From: CAVOHU01 sp963843385
Lineage (GTDB): Bacteria > Acidobacteriota > Vicinamibacteria > Vicinamibacterales > JAKQTR01
DNA: 64,000 nucleotides
Assembly: GCA_963843385.1 (NCBI GenBank)
Contig: CAWJJY010000007.1
Coordinates: 1,984,001 to 2,048,000 of the forward strand
Reading direction: 5' to 3'
Positions 33,800 to 42,523 of this stretch are shown piece after piece (positions within the stretch are counted from its first letter, which is position 1; each line of letters begins with the position of its first letter). The position numbers were made by a program, and so were the translations under genes. Under the pieces are notes generated by a model, which worked only from the letters and a program-made list of their open reading frames with translations, made no database searches and was not told the DNA's origin.

Positions 33800-36055
33800 T
33801 CATCCTGCCGCGCGCAGCCCGGCCGCCTGCACGCTGCCGAGCGTCGTCAGGTTCACGACGTCCTGCACGGAGTTGCCGTACTGCAGGAGCTGAACGGGCA
33901 ATCGTGTTCCCGTCAGGATGGGGCCGACCAGCACCGTGTCACCCACCGCCTGCAGCAGGTGCATGGCCATGTTGCCCGACTGCAGGTCGGGAAACACCAG
34001 GACATTGGCGTCCTTGTCGAGCGCGGAGAATCCGAAGTATCGGCTCCGAATCTCGCGGTTGACGGCCGTGGCGATCTGCATCTCGCCGTCCACGGCCAGG
34101 CCCGGAGAGCGTTCCTTGACGATTTCGGTCGCCCGCCGCACCTTTCGCGCAAACGGGTGGTCGACCGAGCCGAAGTTCGAGAACGACAACATCGCCACGC
34201 GGGGCTCGATGCCCAGCAGCCGGACCATGCGCGAGGTCAACAGTGCCGTCTCCGCCAGGCCGTTCTCGTCGGGTTCGATGGCGACGGCGCAGTCGGCAAG
34301 GAAGAACACGTCCTTCGGCAGCAGCACCATGTAGTAGCTCGACACGCGGCTGATCCCGGGCGCGGTCCCGATCGTCTCGAGCATCACACGCAGCGAGTCC
34401 GCGTAGTGGTGCTCGATGCCGCCGACGAGCAGGTCGGCGTCGCCGCTGTGGAGCATCATGGCGCCGAAATACTCCGGCCGACGGAGGCGCTGCTCCGCCG
34501 TGGGGCGCATCACCCCGCGCCGGCGCCGCTGGCGCACGTGCTCGTCGACATATGCATCGCGTTTCGGACTGCGGGAGGGATCCACGATGAGCAGGCCGGA
34601 CGGGTCCAGCCCGGCGCGAACGAGGCCGGCGCGAATCTCGGCCTCGTCGCCGAGCAGGACGGGCCGCGCCACGCCTTCGTCAGCGAGGATGGCGGCGGCG
34701 CGCTGGATGATCTCGGAGGTGCCGTCGGCAAAGACGGTCCGAAGGGGTTCCTGCCTCGCCCTCACCATGAGCCGCCGCATCATGCCCGTGCCCGTTCCAA
34801 TCCTCACGGTCAGGCTCTCCTGGTACGCCACGTCTTCGACCGGCCGGCCGGCCACGCCGTCCTTCACCGCCTGGCGTGCAACCGCCGCGGACTGGCGAAC
34901 GAGGATCCGGGGATCGATGGGTTTCGGCAGCAGGTACTCCGGCCCGAAGCTGAGTCGTTCGTAACCGTACGCCCGGCTGACTTCGTCGGCCACTTCGTCG
35001 CGGGCCAGATCGGCGAGCGCCCTCGCGGCAGCCATCAGCATCCCGTCGGTGATCCGGGCCGCCTGGACGTCGAGGGCTCCGCGGAAGATGTACGGAAAGC
35101 TCAGGTGATCGACAATCGCGTTGGGAAAGCGCGTGAGGCTGGTCGCCACGATCACGTCGCGGCGGCTTTCTCGCGCGGACTCGTAGCCGATCTCAGGTTC
35201 GGGCGTCGCCATCGCCAGCACGATGGGGAACCGCGCCATCGAGCGGATCATCTGCTGTGAGAGCACGCCGCCGGCGGACGCCCCGATGAACACGTCGGCG
35301 CCCCGCAGCCCGTCCTCGAGCGCGCGCGGCGCATCCGCGCGTGAGAAGGCCCGCTGATGAGGTCCGATGTCCTGCCGGTCGGGATGCACGAGGCCGTTGA
35401 GGTCGTAGAGCCGGAGCTGTTCGGCCTTCGCGCCCATGCCGATCAGGAATCGCGCGCAGCCGATGCCGACCGTGCCCGCGCCGCAGATCACGATGGCCGC
35501 GTCGGCAATCGTCTTCTCCGCGAGATCGAGCGCGTTGAGGAGCGCGGCCGCCATCACGACCGCCGTGCTCTGGAGGTTCTCGTGCACGACGGGGATGCGA
35601 AGGCCCTCGCACAGGCGCGCGTAGATCTCGAGGCCTTCAGGGGCCTTGATGTCCTTGAGGTCGATTCCGCCGAAGGTCGGCTCGAGCATCTGGACCGTGT
35701 CGACGAAGCGGCCCGGGTCCCCGGTGTCGAGCTCGAGATCGAACACGTCGATGTCGGCCAGCCGCTTGAAGAGCACGGCCGTCCCTTCCTGCATGGGCTT
35801 CGCGGCGAGCGGCCCGACGTCCCCGAGCCCGGGCACCGCCGAACCGTTGGTGATGACGCCGACCAGGTTGCCACGGGCGGTGTACCGGAACGCCGCGTCG
35901 GGATCGGCGTGGATGGCGGCGCCCGGGAAACACGCACCGGGCAGGTAGGCCAGCCGCATTTCGCGGGCGGTGAGGCACGACTTCGTGGTCCGCAGCTCGA
36001 TCTTCCCGGGCCGATCCGCTTCGTGGTACGCGAGGGATTCATCGGGACGAATCAT
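33800..36055 (-). CDS. Malic enzyme/phosphotransacetylase hybrid with altered active site
   Basis: A 751-residue protein of MaeB size and architecture: malic-enzyme N-terminal domain (about 10-160), NAD(P)-binding domain (CGAGTVGIG from residue 191), and a phosphotransacetylase-like C-terminus (about 430-751). The reacting Tyr37 and Lys86 are kept, as is D135. But the canonical LEDIKAPE is LKDIKAPE (K134), the HDDQHGTA segment is HENLQSTA (158-165), the ANPTPE substrate loop is ATPEPE (283-288), and SDYPNQVNN is TRFPNAIVD (308-316). Normal malic enzyme decarboxylates malate to pyruvate with NADP and Mg2+. This protein probably has another substrate or a regulatory role. It overlaps the dikinase-like gene by 4 nt (ATGA). 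Confidence 0.82.
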   Translation of the reverse strand: MIRPDESLAYHEADRPGKIELRTTKSCLTAREMRLAYLPGACFPGAAIHADPDAAFRYTARGNLVGVITNGSAVPGLGDVGPLAAKPMQEGTAVLFKRLADIDVFDLELDTGDPGRFVDTVQMLEPTFGGIDLKDIKAPEGLEIYARLCEGLRIPVVHENLQSTAVVMAAALLNALDLAEKTIADAAIVICGAGTVGIGCARFLIGMGAKAEQLRLYDLNGLVHPDRQDIGPHQRAFSRADAPRALEDGLRGADVFIGASAGGVLSQQMIRSMARFPIVLAMATPEPEIGYESARESRRDVIVATSLTRFPNAIVDHLSFPYIFRGALDVQAARITDGMLMAAARALADLARDEVADEVSRAYGYERLSFGPEYLLPKPIDPRILVRQSAAVARQAVKDGVAGRPVEDVAYQESLTVRIGTGTGMMRRLMVRARQEPLRTVFADGTSEIIQRAAAILADEGVARPVLLGDEAEIRAGLVRAGLDPSGLLIVDPSRSPKRDAYVDEHVRQRRRRGVMRPTAEQRLRRPEYFGAMMLHSGDADLLVGGIEHHYADSLRVMLETIGTAPGISRVSSYYMVLLPKDVFFLADCAVAIEPDENGLAETALLTSRMVRLLGIEPRVAMLSFSNFGSVDHPFARKVRRATEIVKERSPGLAVDGEMQIATAVNREIRSRYFGFSALDKDANVLVFPDLQSGNMAMHLLQAVGDTVLVGPILTGTRLPVQLLQYGNSVQDVVNLTTLGSVQAAGLRAAG

Positions 36056-39000
36056 GACGGCACCTCCACCGACGGGCGCACCCGCAAGGGATGGCGGTCG
36101 GTCGCCTCACGCCAGACGGCAAACGCGGACGGAACCGGGCGAACCTGGAGCAGGCTCACGTGCGGACCCTCGAACCCGAACTCGATGTCGAGCGGCGTTC
36201 CGTACGCGTGTTCGAGCCGCAAAGCCGTCTCCACGACCTCGAGCAGTTCCGGATACTCGAGGGCCGGCCGGAGCCGCTGGTGGGCGAGCGTGTCGACCTT
36301 GACGGTGCCCTGCCCGAACCGTTCGTCGTAGACGACGCGCGAGCGTTTGTCGCTCGTCAGGTAGCGGAAGCGCGGCGGGGCGGCGCGGTCGCCGGACTTC
36401 GCCACCAGCACGTGGTCGGCCGCCACGGTCCCCGACACGATGCCTTCGCCGAGCCCGAGCCCGACGTTGATCACCAGCTCGCACGGGTTCGACTGCGCCG
36501 CATTGATCGTCTGGACCACGCCTGAGACGCGCGACTGCACCATGCGCTGCACGATGACACCGCCGTGCGGGCACCGGCGGTCGTGGCGCTGCAGGCGGTC
36601 GCGAATCGCGCGCTCCGTCCAGAGCCCCGCCCATGCCCGTGTCAGCACCTCCAGCACCCGCGTCTCGCCGCGGATGAACAGAAAGGTCTCGAACTGGCCG
36701 GCCCGCGTCTCGCGCTCAGTGTCCTCCTCGAGCCCGGACGATCGGATGGCGACCGAGTCGGCGCCGAGATCGCGCCACGCGTGGCTCACCTCGACAGCCA
36801 CGCTGGCCGGGAGGGTCATCCGCCGCCAGATGTCCTGGATTTCCGACGCCATCCACGTCGGTGTGCGGTCGGACCGATCGAGCACGGCTTCGATGGCCCG
36901 CCGCACGGTGCCGCCGGCACCGGCCGGCACCGCTTGCCGCGCCTCGAGGTCAAACCCGCTGTCCAAGGCCTCCTGAAACGCGCGGTCGGCGATGGCGAAC
37001 CATCCCGGGATCGCCGCGCCGCCGAGAACGCGCGCGGCCTCCGCGAGGTTGGCTGCCTTGCCCCCGACCAGCTGCTCGAGATCGATCCCGCCGTCGCGCG
37101 GGACGATGATGAGTCGGTTCGAGAGGGGCCCCCCTCCAGCCTCCGCGCGGACTCGAGCCGCGGTGGCCACGCGCTCCTCGGCGCCATCGCCAATTCCCTC
37201 GATGCCAAGCACCGCGTTCAGGCGGTTCAGCACAACCCCCAGCCGGCGCGCCGAGCCGAGGCCGGTGTCCGCGAGGATGTCTGCCCGCATTGCGTCCCGG
37301 AGTCGCAACAGCCGCTCGGCGGCCAGCGCGTCGAAGTCGTTCGAATCGCCGATGCCCAGCAGCGCGGGCTTCAGCCCGCATCCTTCGACGGTGGCCTGGA
37401 CCTGCCGGCAGGACTGCTGTAAGTCGAACACCGCCTGGCGCAGCGCCAGCACATCGTGCGCGGTTGTCGCGCGTGGAATCTGCGCGATGGCCCGTTGCCG
37501 GGCGTCGGCGAGTTTGCGGGAGAGTGCGGTTCCCACCTGCGTGACGGACTCGTGCGCGAAGCGTCCGACCTTCGAGTTGCCGATCAGCAGCGACAGCAGC
37601 GGCACGAGGTCTCCGCCGCTGCCGCCAGCGACTGACGCCGCCTCGCCGATCAACAGTTCCTCGACCCCATAGCGGGCCAGGCCCGGATCGGCGATGCGCG
37701 GAACGAGCCGTTCGAGCTGGTGCCGGCTGTGAAGCCGCCGGCCACGCTCTCCAAGCACTTCTTCGGGGCGTGCGCGAGAGAGGCTCTGGCACGCATCGGC
37801 GTAGAGGTGGAGCGCCGCGTGAAACGTGCACGCCAGCGGATCGTGGCCGAGCAGCCGGAGCAGTCCCTGGCCCGCGTCGAGCACCACGAGATCGCCGTCG
37901 CGGACGACGTCGTCGACCTCCCGGATGTCGACGAACTTCACGACCTGGTAGCCGGCGGTCTCGGACGCCTGTTCGCGATACCTGGAGCGTCGACAGGTCA
38001 GGCTCGTGTCTCCGCCGGCGGACCGGGCCCAAGTCCCTTGCACGATGACGGCCGGCCGGCCCGACTCGACCGCCACCAGACCGAGGTGGCTGAGGATTCC
38101 TCCGCCGGTAGACACAATCCCCGTCGCCGCGTGCAGGAATGGTGCATCGGCGGGCTCGAGCCGCTCGGTGACGAGCACACTCCCGGCGCAATCCTCCGGC
38201 CGGCGCCCGGCGGTGCCGATTCGAACCAGGCCCGTGGCGCGTCCGGGCGAGGCGGCCGTCGCGCGAACCAGTCGCTCGCCCGGAAACGCCGCGGCAGGCG
38301 GCCGCGGGTGCGGCGTGCGGAACCGGCGCCGGATCTCCTCTACGGCCGTCCCGTCATCGTCGGCATGCGGCGCCACGGCATCGCCCAGGTAGTTGGCTCG
38401 ACGGAGCCTGGCAAACAGATCGGCCCCGTCGCACAACGGGCTGTCCTGCCACTCCCCTCCCGGCTCGGCGCGACGCCGGTAGAGCGCGCCATCCAATGCC
38501 GCGCACGCAATCCGTGCCACGCCCTCGTGGTCCCGCAGCAGAAAGACGCCCAGCGAGGCCCTTCCGAGCGAGAGTGAGGCGTGCTGCACGTCGTACGCGT
38601 TGATGCTGCCAATCGTCCGGAAGCGGACGCTGCGATCGACGAGCGAGATCAGCCTGGCCACCTGCGCGGCCTGCGCCAGCACCGGCGAGGGCGAGTCCAG
38701 GATCTCCACCAGTCGGTCGACCGCGTGGACGGGTTCGAACACGTCCGGGCTCGATCCGACGGGCCCGTCGGATGTCTCGACCAGCTCGCCCTGGGCGACC
38801 GCGGAGCGTAAGGGTTCGAGAATGAGGGCCTCGAACGGCACCTGCCGCAACAAGCTGGGCACGGCGGCCGGATCGGCCCGCGCGATATTCAGTTGCTCGA
38901 GCACGGTCGTCACGTATTCACCGCAGGCCGCAGGAAACTCGACGGTGAACCGGTCCCGGTATGCACCCTCGCCTGTCCAGCGGACTTCCCGGACTCCCTC

Positions 39001-41208
39001 CGCTCCTTCTTCGATCGAAACCAGAATGCCGGCCCGGTCCTTCGTCAGGAACTGTTGAACCGGCAGCGCACCCCAGTTCTGGTAGAAATCGGCCCAGGCC
39101 GACGCGACCTCCCGCCGGGCCTCGGCCGGGAGCGCCAGCGACGCAACGGTCCAGTCAACGTCCATCAAGTACGGCACCAGGCCGAACAGCCTTTTCGCCT
39201 GGGACACGAGATCGTCCATGCAGACGGCGCGCTCCTTGTCGTAGCGCGCATGAATGCGCGTCGAGTCGATCTCGACGATGAAGTCGAGCCGTTCGAACAT
39301 GAGGCGAATGGCGTCGAGCGACGGGCAGGGGTGCCAGGCCAGTTCGTTGTTGCTGACGCCGAGGTACTGGAGGTCGATCATCCCGCCGCGCAGCGGCGGA
39401 GAGTAGTCGACCCTGATGAACGCCGGGTGATTTCGGAATCGCGCGAAATAGTGGACCTCGTTGCCGTAGCAGAAGACGCTGACCGTCGGAAACGTGCGAT
39501 GCCCGTGCAGCAGCTGCCGGGCGAACGCGTCAACGATGAGCGCGACGGAGTCCGGCAGCGCCGGAGCCGTGTCGCCTCCGCCGGTCTCGTCCAGGTCGAC
39601 GAATTCGAGAGGACGCGCGATCTCGAGTGGCCGCGACGGAGTCACGACGGCGAAATCGATCGTGCGCGTCGCTCGCGGCCCGGACGGCACCAATCCAAAC
39701 GCCAGCTTCAGCCCCCGCTGGTGGAGATAGCGCTTCAGGCCGTGGAGCGTGTGAATGTCGCGCGGCCCCGCGGGGTCCTCGAAGGCCTGCGCCATTCGAC
39801 AGGCCTCGATCGGAACCTCGTCTCCATCGCACCCGGCGAGCTCCCGCTCGATTCGCGACGTGATGTCGTCGAACACGCCGGCGAGGACCTCGGCTTCATC
39901 CCGGTGCGAGCTGAACATGGCGCCGAAGTCGGACACCAGTCGATCGAGCGTGTCGAAGACCTTCCGAAGGCGGAGACGAGTCAGCGGCGCGAGGTCCAGC
40001 AAGTCCGACAGCAGGTCGGCGTGGACGACGTTGTAGGCCCTGAACCGGGCGACCGCGTCGCGCGCCGCGAAGGTTTCCGATGGGTCGGCCGCCTGGCCGC
40101 CGACCGCGACGACGATGGTCCGCTCGAACACGCGGCGCACGCCGGGCCCGCGTTCGAGGATCGACGCTTCGGAAGGGGCGAGCACCAGCGGAAACGATCC
40201 CGCCACGCTGAGGCCCACGAAGGTCCGGGCCTCGAGCCCCATGTTGATACGGCCCCAGCCGAGCGCCGCCACCAGTTCCCTGAACCGCGACGCCCCACAC
40301 TCGCGCTCGACACGCTGGAACGAGGCGAGCCCGTCCTTCGTGTCAACCAGGATGCGAGCCCGAATCAGGTCCTCGTGCGTGGCACGCGTGAAGGCCAGCG
40401 AGGGCCCGAGCACGGCGAAGCCCTCGTCGCCGAGCACGCGCCTGGCGAGGTCGTCTGAGGGTGGCCGCCCGTCAAGGTCGAGCAGGCGGGCCGCGAGGCG
40501 CTGAATGCCCGGCGTCTGACCCCGCTCGATCAGATTGGCTTCCGCGGCCGCCGTTACGCCCTCGACACCAGCGCCGCCATCCGTCCCGGCCCGGGCCCTG
40601 ACGATCTGCCGGATCACCCGAAGGTCGGCGTCGCCAGAGAGTCCGCTGCCCTGCTGGTCGAGGCGATCGGCGAGAGCCTGGAGGACGGGATCCGACACGA
40701 TGAGGGTCCCGGCATCGGCCGCCCGTGCGATGGCCTCGAGTGCGCGCCTGGCCAGCCCGGAGTCGTCGAGCGACAGCAGGGGCGCGAGGATCGGCCACGG
40801 ATCGGACACGCTCTCGGCGAACTCTTCGAGCAGCCCAAACACGGAGGCAGCCACGGGGCCGGCGCGCCGGCCAAGCAGTGGCAGCAGTCGAGCGAATGAC
40901 TCGCGGCTGGCGGGAAGGGCCCACGACGCGCGCTGCCCTCTCACCTCGGCACAGGCGGCGTCGACCGTTTCCTGTCGAGGGAGATAGGACGAGCACGCCG
41001 CCGCAAGGGCACGAAGGGCGTCGTCGAGCAGATCACAGGAGAGGGATTCGCCAGCCGGCCGAGCGGCAGGCGGATGATCCGCCGGGCCCGATTCAACCTC
41101 TGGCACCGCCCGAAACCCCCGGGGGCCACGCTGTCGTTGATGAACCGGTCCGATATGCGGGGGACGGGGGCCGTAGACACGAGCAGTATAGACCAGCCGC
41201 GAATCCAC
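36052..41208 (-). CDS. Large dikinase-like protein: phosphohistidine domain before C-terminal ATP-binding domain
   Basis: A 1718-residue protein. About 1000 N-terminal residues are unrecognised, partly helical and repeat-like at first, then beta-rich (LEFVDLDETGGGD, RNHPAFIRVDYSPPL). A swivelling phosphohistidine domain follows at about 990-1110 with STGGGILSHLG; catalytic His is H1041. A helical linker leads to a C-terminal ATP-binding PPDK/PEP-synthase domain: VGGKAANLAEAARVL (about 1375-1395), VAIRSSGLEEDTERETRAGQ (about 1485) and a terminal IEFGFEGPHVSLLQVRP. No PEP-binding TIM barrel is present. This order matches glucan/phosphoglucan water dikinases, not PEP synthase. Its substrate is unknown. 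GTG at 41208 opens the frame; a TATACT at 41185-41190 could be a -10 element, so GTG at 41106 may be the true start. Confidence 0.8.
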   Translation of the reverse strand: MDSRLVYTARVYGPRPPHIGPVHQRQRGPRGFRAVPEVESGPADHPPAARPAGESLSCDLLDDALRALAAACSSYLPRQETVDAACAEVRGQRASWALPASRESFARLLPLLGRRAGPVAASVFGLLEEFAESVSDPWPILAPLLSLDDSGLARRALEAIARAADAGTLIVSDPVLQALADRLDQQGSGLSGDADLRVIRQIVRARAGTDGGAGVEGVTAAAEANLIERGQTPGIQRLAARLLDLDGRPPSDDLARRVLGDEGFAVLGPSLAFTRATHEDLIRARILVDTKDGLASFQRVERECGASRFRELVAALGWGRINMGLEARTFVGLSVAGSFPLVLAPSEASILERGPGVRRVFERTIVVAVGGQAADPSETFAARDAVARFRAYNVVHADLLSDLLDLAPLTRLRLRKVFDTLDRLVSDFGAMFSSHRDEAEVLAGVFDDITSRIERELAGCDGDEVPIEACRMAQAFEDPAGPRDIHTLHGLKRYLHQRGLKLAFGLVPSGPRATRTIDFAVVTPSRPLEIARPLEFVDLDETGGGDTAPALPDSVALIVDAFARQLLHGHRTFPTVSVFCYGNEVHYFARFRNHPAFIRVDYSPPLRGGMIDLQYLGVSNNELAWHPCPSLDAIRLMFERLDFIVEIDSTRIHARYDKERAVCMDDLVSQAKRLFGLVPYLMDVDWTVASLALPAEARREVASAWADFYQNWGALPVQQFLTKDRAGILVSIEEGAEGVREVRWTGEGAYRDRFTVEFPAACGEYVTTVLEQLNIARADPAAVPSLLRQVPFEALILEPLRSAVAQGELVETSDGPVGSSPDVFEPVHAVDRLVEILDSPSPVLAQAAQVARLISLVDRSVRFRTIGSINAYDVQHASLSLGRASLGVFLLRDHEGVARIACAALDGALYRRRAEPGGEWQDSPLCDGADLFARLRRANYLGDAVAPHADDDGTAVEEIRRRFRTPHPRPPAAAFPGERLVRATAASPGRATGLVRIGTAGRRPEDCAGSVLVTERLEPADAPFLHAATGIVSTGGGILSHLGLVAVESGRPAVIVQGTWARSAGGDTSLTCRRSRYREQASETAGYQVVKFVDIREVDDVVRDGDLVVLDAGQGLLRLLGHDPLACTFHAALHLYADACQSLSRARPEEVLGERGRRLHSRHQLERLVPRIADPGLARYGVEELLIGEAASVAGGSGGDLVPLLSLLIGNSKVGRFAHESVTQVGTALSRKLADARQRAIAQIPRATTAHDVLALRQAVFDLQQSCRQVQATVEGCGLKPALLGIGDSNDFDALAAERLLRLRDAMRADILADTGLGSARRLGVVLNRLNAVLGIEGIGDGAEERVATAARVRAEAGGGPLSNRLIIVPRDGGIDLEQLVGGKAANLAEAARVLGGAAIPGWFAIADRAFQEALDSGFDLEARQAVPAGAGGTVRRAIEAVLDRSDRTPTWMASEIQDIWRRMTLPASVAVEVSHAWRDLGADSVAIRSSGLEEDTERETRAGQFETFLFIRGETRVLEVLTRAWAGLWTERAIRDRLQRHDRRCPHGGVIVQRMVQSRVSGVVQTINAAQSNPCELVINVGLGLGEGIVSGTVAADHVLVAKSGDRAAPPRFRYLTSDKRSRVVYDERFGQGTVKVDTLAHQRLRPALEYPELLEVVETALRLEHAYGTPLDIEFGFEGPHVSLLQVRPVPSAFAVWREATDRHPLRVRPSVEVPS

Positions 41209-41293
41209 GGGGGATTACCTGAACCGAGCCCTCACCGCGTCACCGGCCGCGGCGAGCCGCTCGACTTCGACGAGCGGCGTGTGCTTCGCAGAG

Positions 41294-42520
41294 CTATCGC
41301 GCCGCCTGGATTTCGCGCAGCGTCACTCGAGTCCCGTCGGCGATCTGGTCGCCCGGATGGACGATGACCTGGTCGCCGGATTTCAGGCCGCCGAGCAGCT
41401 CGGCGGTCACGCCATTGCGCTGGCCAATGGTCACGGGGCGAAGCCGCGCGCGACCGCTCTCGACCGAGAAGGCCGCCCATCGATCACCCTGTCGGAAAAG
41501 CGCGCTCGTGGGGATCTGCAGGGCGTCGGTGCGCTCCCACGTGATGATGCGAGCTTCGACGCGGTAGGCGTCGCCGAGCGTCCGCCACGCCTCGTACGGA
41601 TCCTCAAGTTCGACCACCACCCAGACGCGCTGTTCCTCGACACCAAGGGCCGAGACCTTCAGGAACGCCGAGGGTTCGACACGCCGGACGCGCCCCTTGA
41701 GCGGGCTGGCTCCCCCCCACCGGTCGATGAGCGCCGGCATGCCCGGTCGCATGCGCACCGCATCGGTTGACAGGAAGTCGGCGATGACCTCGAGCGCGGC
41801 GGGATCGGCCACCTCGATGAGCGGCTCTCCCTGCGCGACGACCGATTCGCTCTGCCGAATGCGTTTGAGAACCACGCCGTCAATCGGGGACCTCACCCCG
41901 ACCGATTTCGGTGCACTGGCTGCGGTCACGCCGCTGCCAGGCTCGACCAGCGTCGCGCGAGCAGTCTCCAGGTCGTGAGCTGCGGCTGCCACGGCCGCCT
42001 CGGCTGCCTGCAGCGAGCGCCCCCGCACATCGGCCTCGGATGCGGCGGCGGCGCCGGCCTGGCGCGTGGCCAGTCCCTGCTCGACGAGCGACTGCATCCG
42101 ATGGGCCTCTGACGAGGCAAAGTCGCTCGAAGCTTTGGCCTGCTCACGCTCGGCCCGCACGCGATCGAGCGTCGCAGAAGCCGCCTGGACCCGAGAGATG
42201 GACTCGGCGCGGGTCCTCGCGTCGAGCAGCGGCGGCGCAGCCGGCATCAGAGTCGCCAGGACCGTCTTGCCGCGCGCGACCGGATCGCCGGGCTCGAGTT
42301 CGATGCGCAACACCCGTCCGGCTACCGGCGCAGACACCACGAACCGTTCCCGGACGCGCGTGACCCCTTCATGGTCCAGGGTCACCCGCATCGGTCCCGA
42401 CGTGATCGTCGCCTGATCGACCGCACTCGCACGCGGCAGCAGGGCTACGACGAGCGCTGCGAGCCCAACCAGCCCGATGACGGTCCAGATGATGACTCGT
42501 CGTCTGGTCGCGGTGGTCAT
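41294..42520 (-). CDS. HlyD-family membrane-fusion protein of an ABC exporter
   Basis: A 408-residue periplasmic adaptor with one N-terminal membrane anchor (IIWTVIGLVGLAALVVALL). The lipoyl/beta-barrel strands are VAGRVLRIELEPGDPVARGK and IDGVVLKRIRQSESVVAQGEP; between them is a coiled-coil hairpin of Ala/Arg-rich heptads (about residues 105-200). It links the inner-membrane permease to an outer-membrane channel. It is the last gene of the TetR-ATPase-permease-adaptor operon, starting 3 nt after the permease stop. No outer-membrane factor is encoded here. Confidence 0.9.
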   Translation of the reverse strand: MTTATRRRVIIWTVIGLVGLAALVVALLPRASAVDQATITSGPMRVTLDHEGVTRVRERFVVSAPVAGRVLRIELEPGDPVARGKTVLATLMPAAPPLLDARTRAESISRVQAASATLDRVRAEREQAKASSDFASSEAHRMQSLVEQGLATRQAGAAAASEADVRGRSLQAAEAAVAAAAHDLETARATLVEPGSGVTAASAPKSVGVRSPIDGVVLKRIRQSESVVAQGEPLIEVADPAALEVIADFLSTDAVRMRPGMPALIDRWGGASPLKGRVRRVEPSAFLKVSALGVEEQRVWVVVELEDPYEAWRTLGDAYRVEARIITWERTDALQIPTSALFRQGDRWAAFSVESGRARLRPVTIGQRNGVTAELLGGLKSGDQVIVHPGDQIADGTRVTLREIQAAR

Positions 42521-42523
42521 GTC

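Noticed and set aside
35357..36331. Plus-strand open frame of 324 codons
   Set aside because: Lies opposite the malic-enzyme-like and dikinase genes; composition is typical of the antisense of GC-rich coding sequence and no domain is visible.
38893..40458. Plus-strand open frame of 521 codons
   Set aside because: Entirely antisense to the dikinase gene, with a low-complexity Arg/Glu/Asp/His composition and no motifs.
41160..41208. Extended -10-type promoter inside the dikinase 5' end
   Set aside because: TATACT at 41185-41190 lacks a good -35 partner; noted only as an argument about the start codon.
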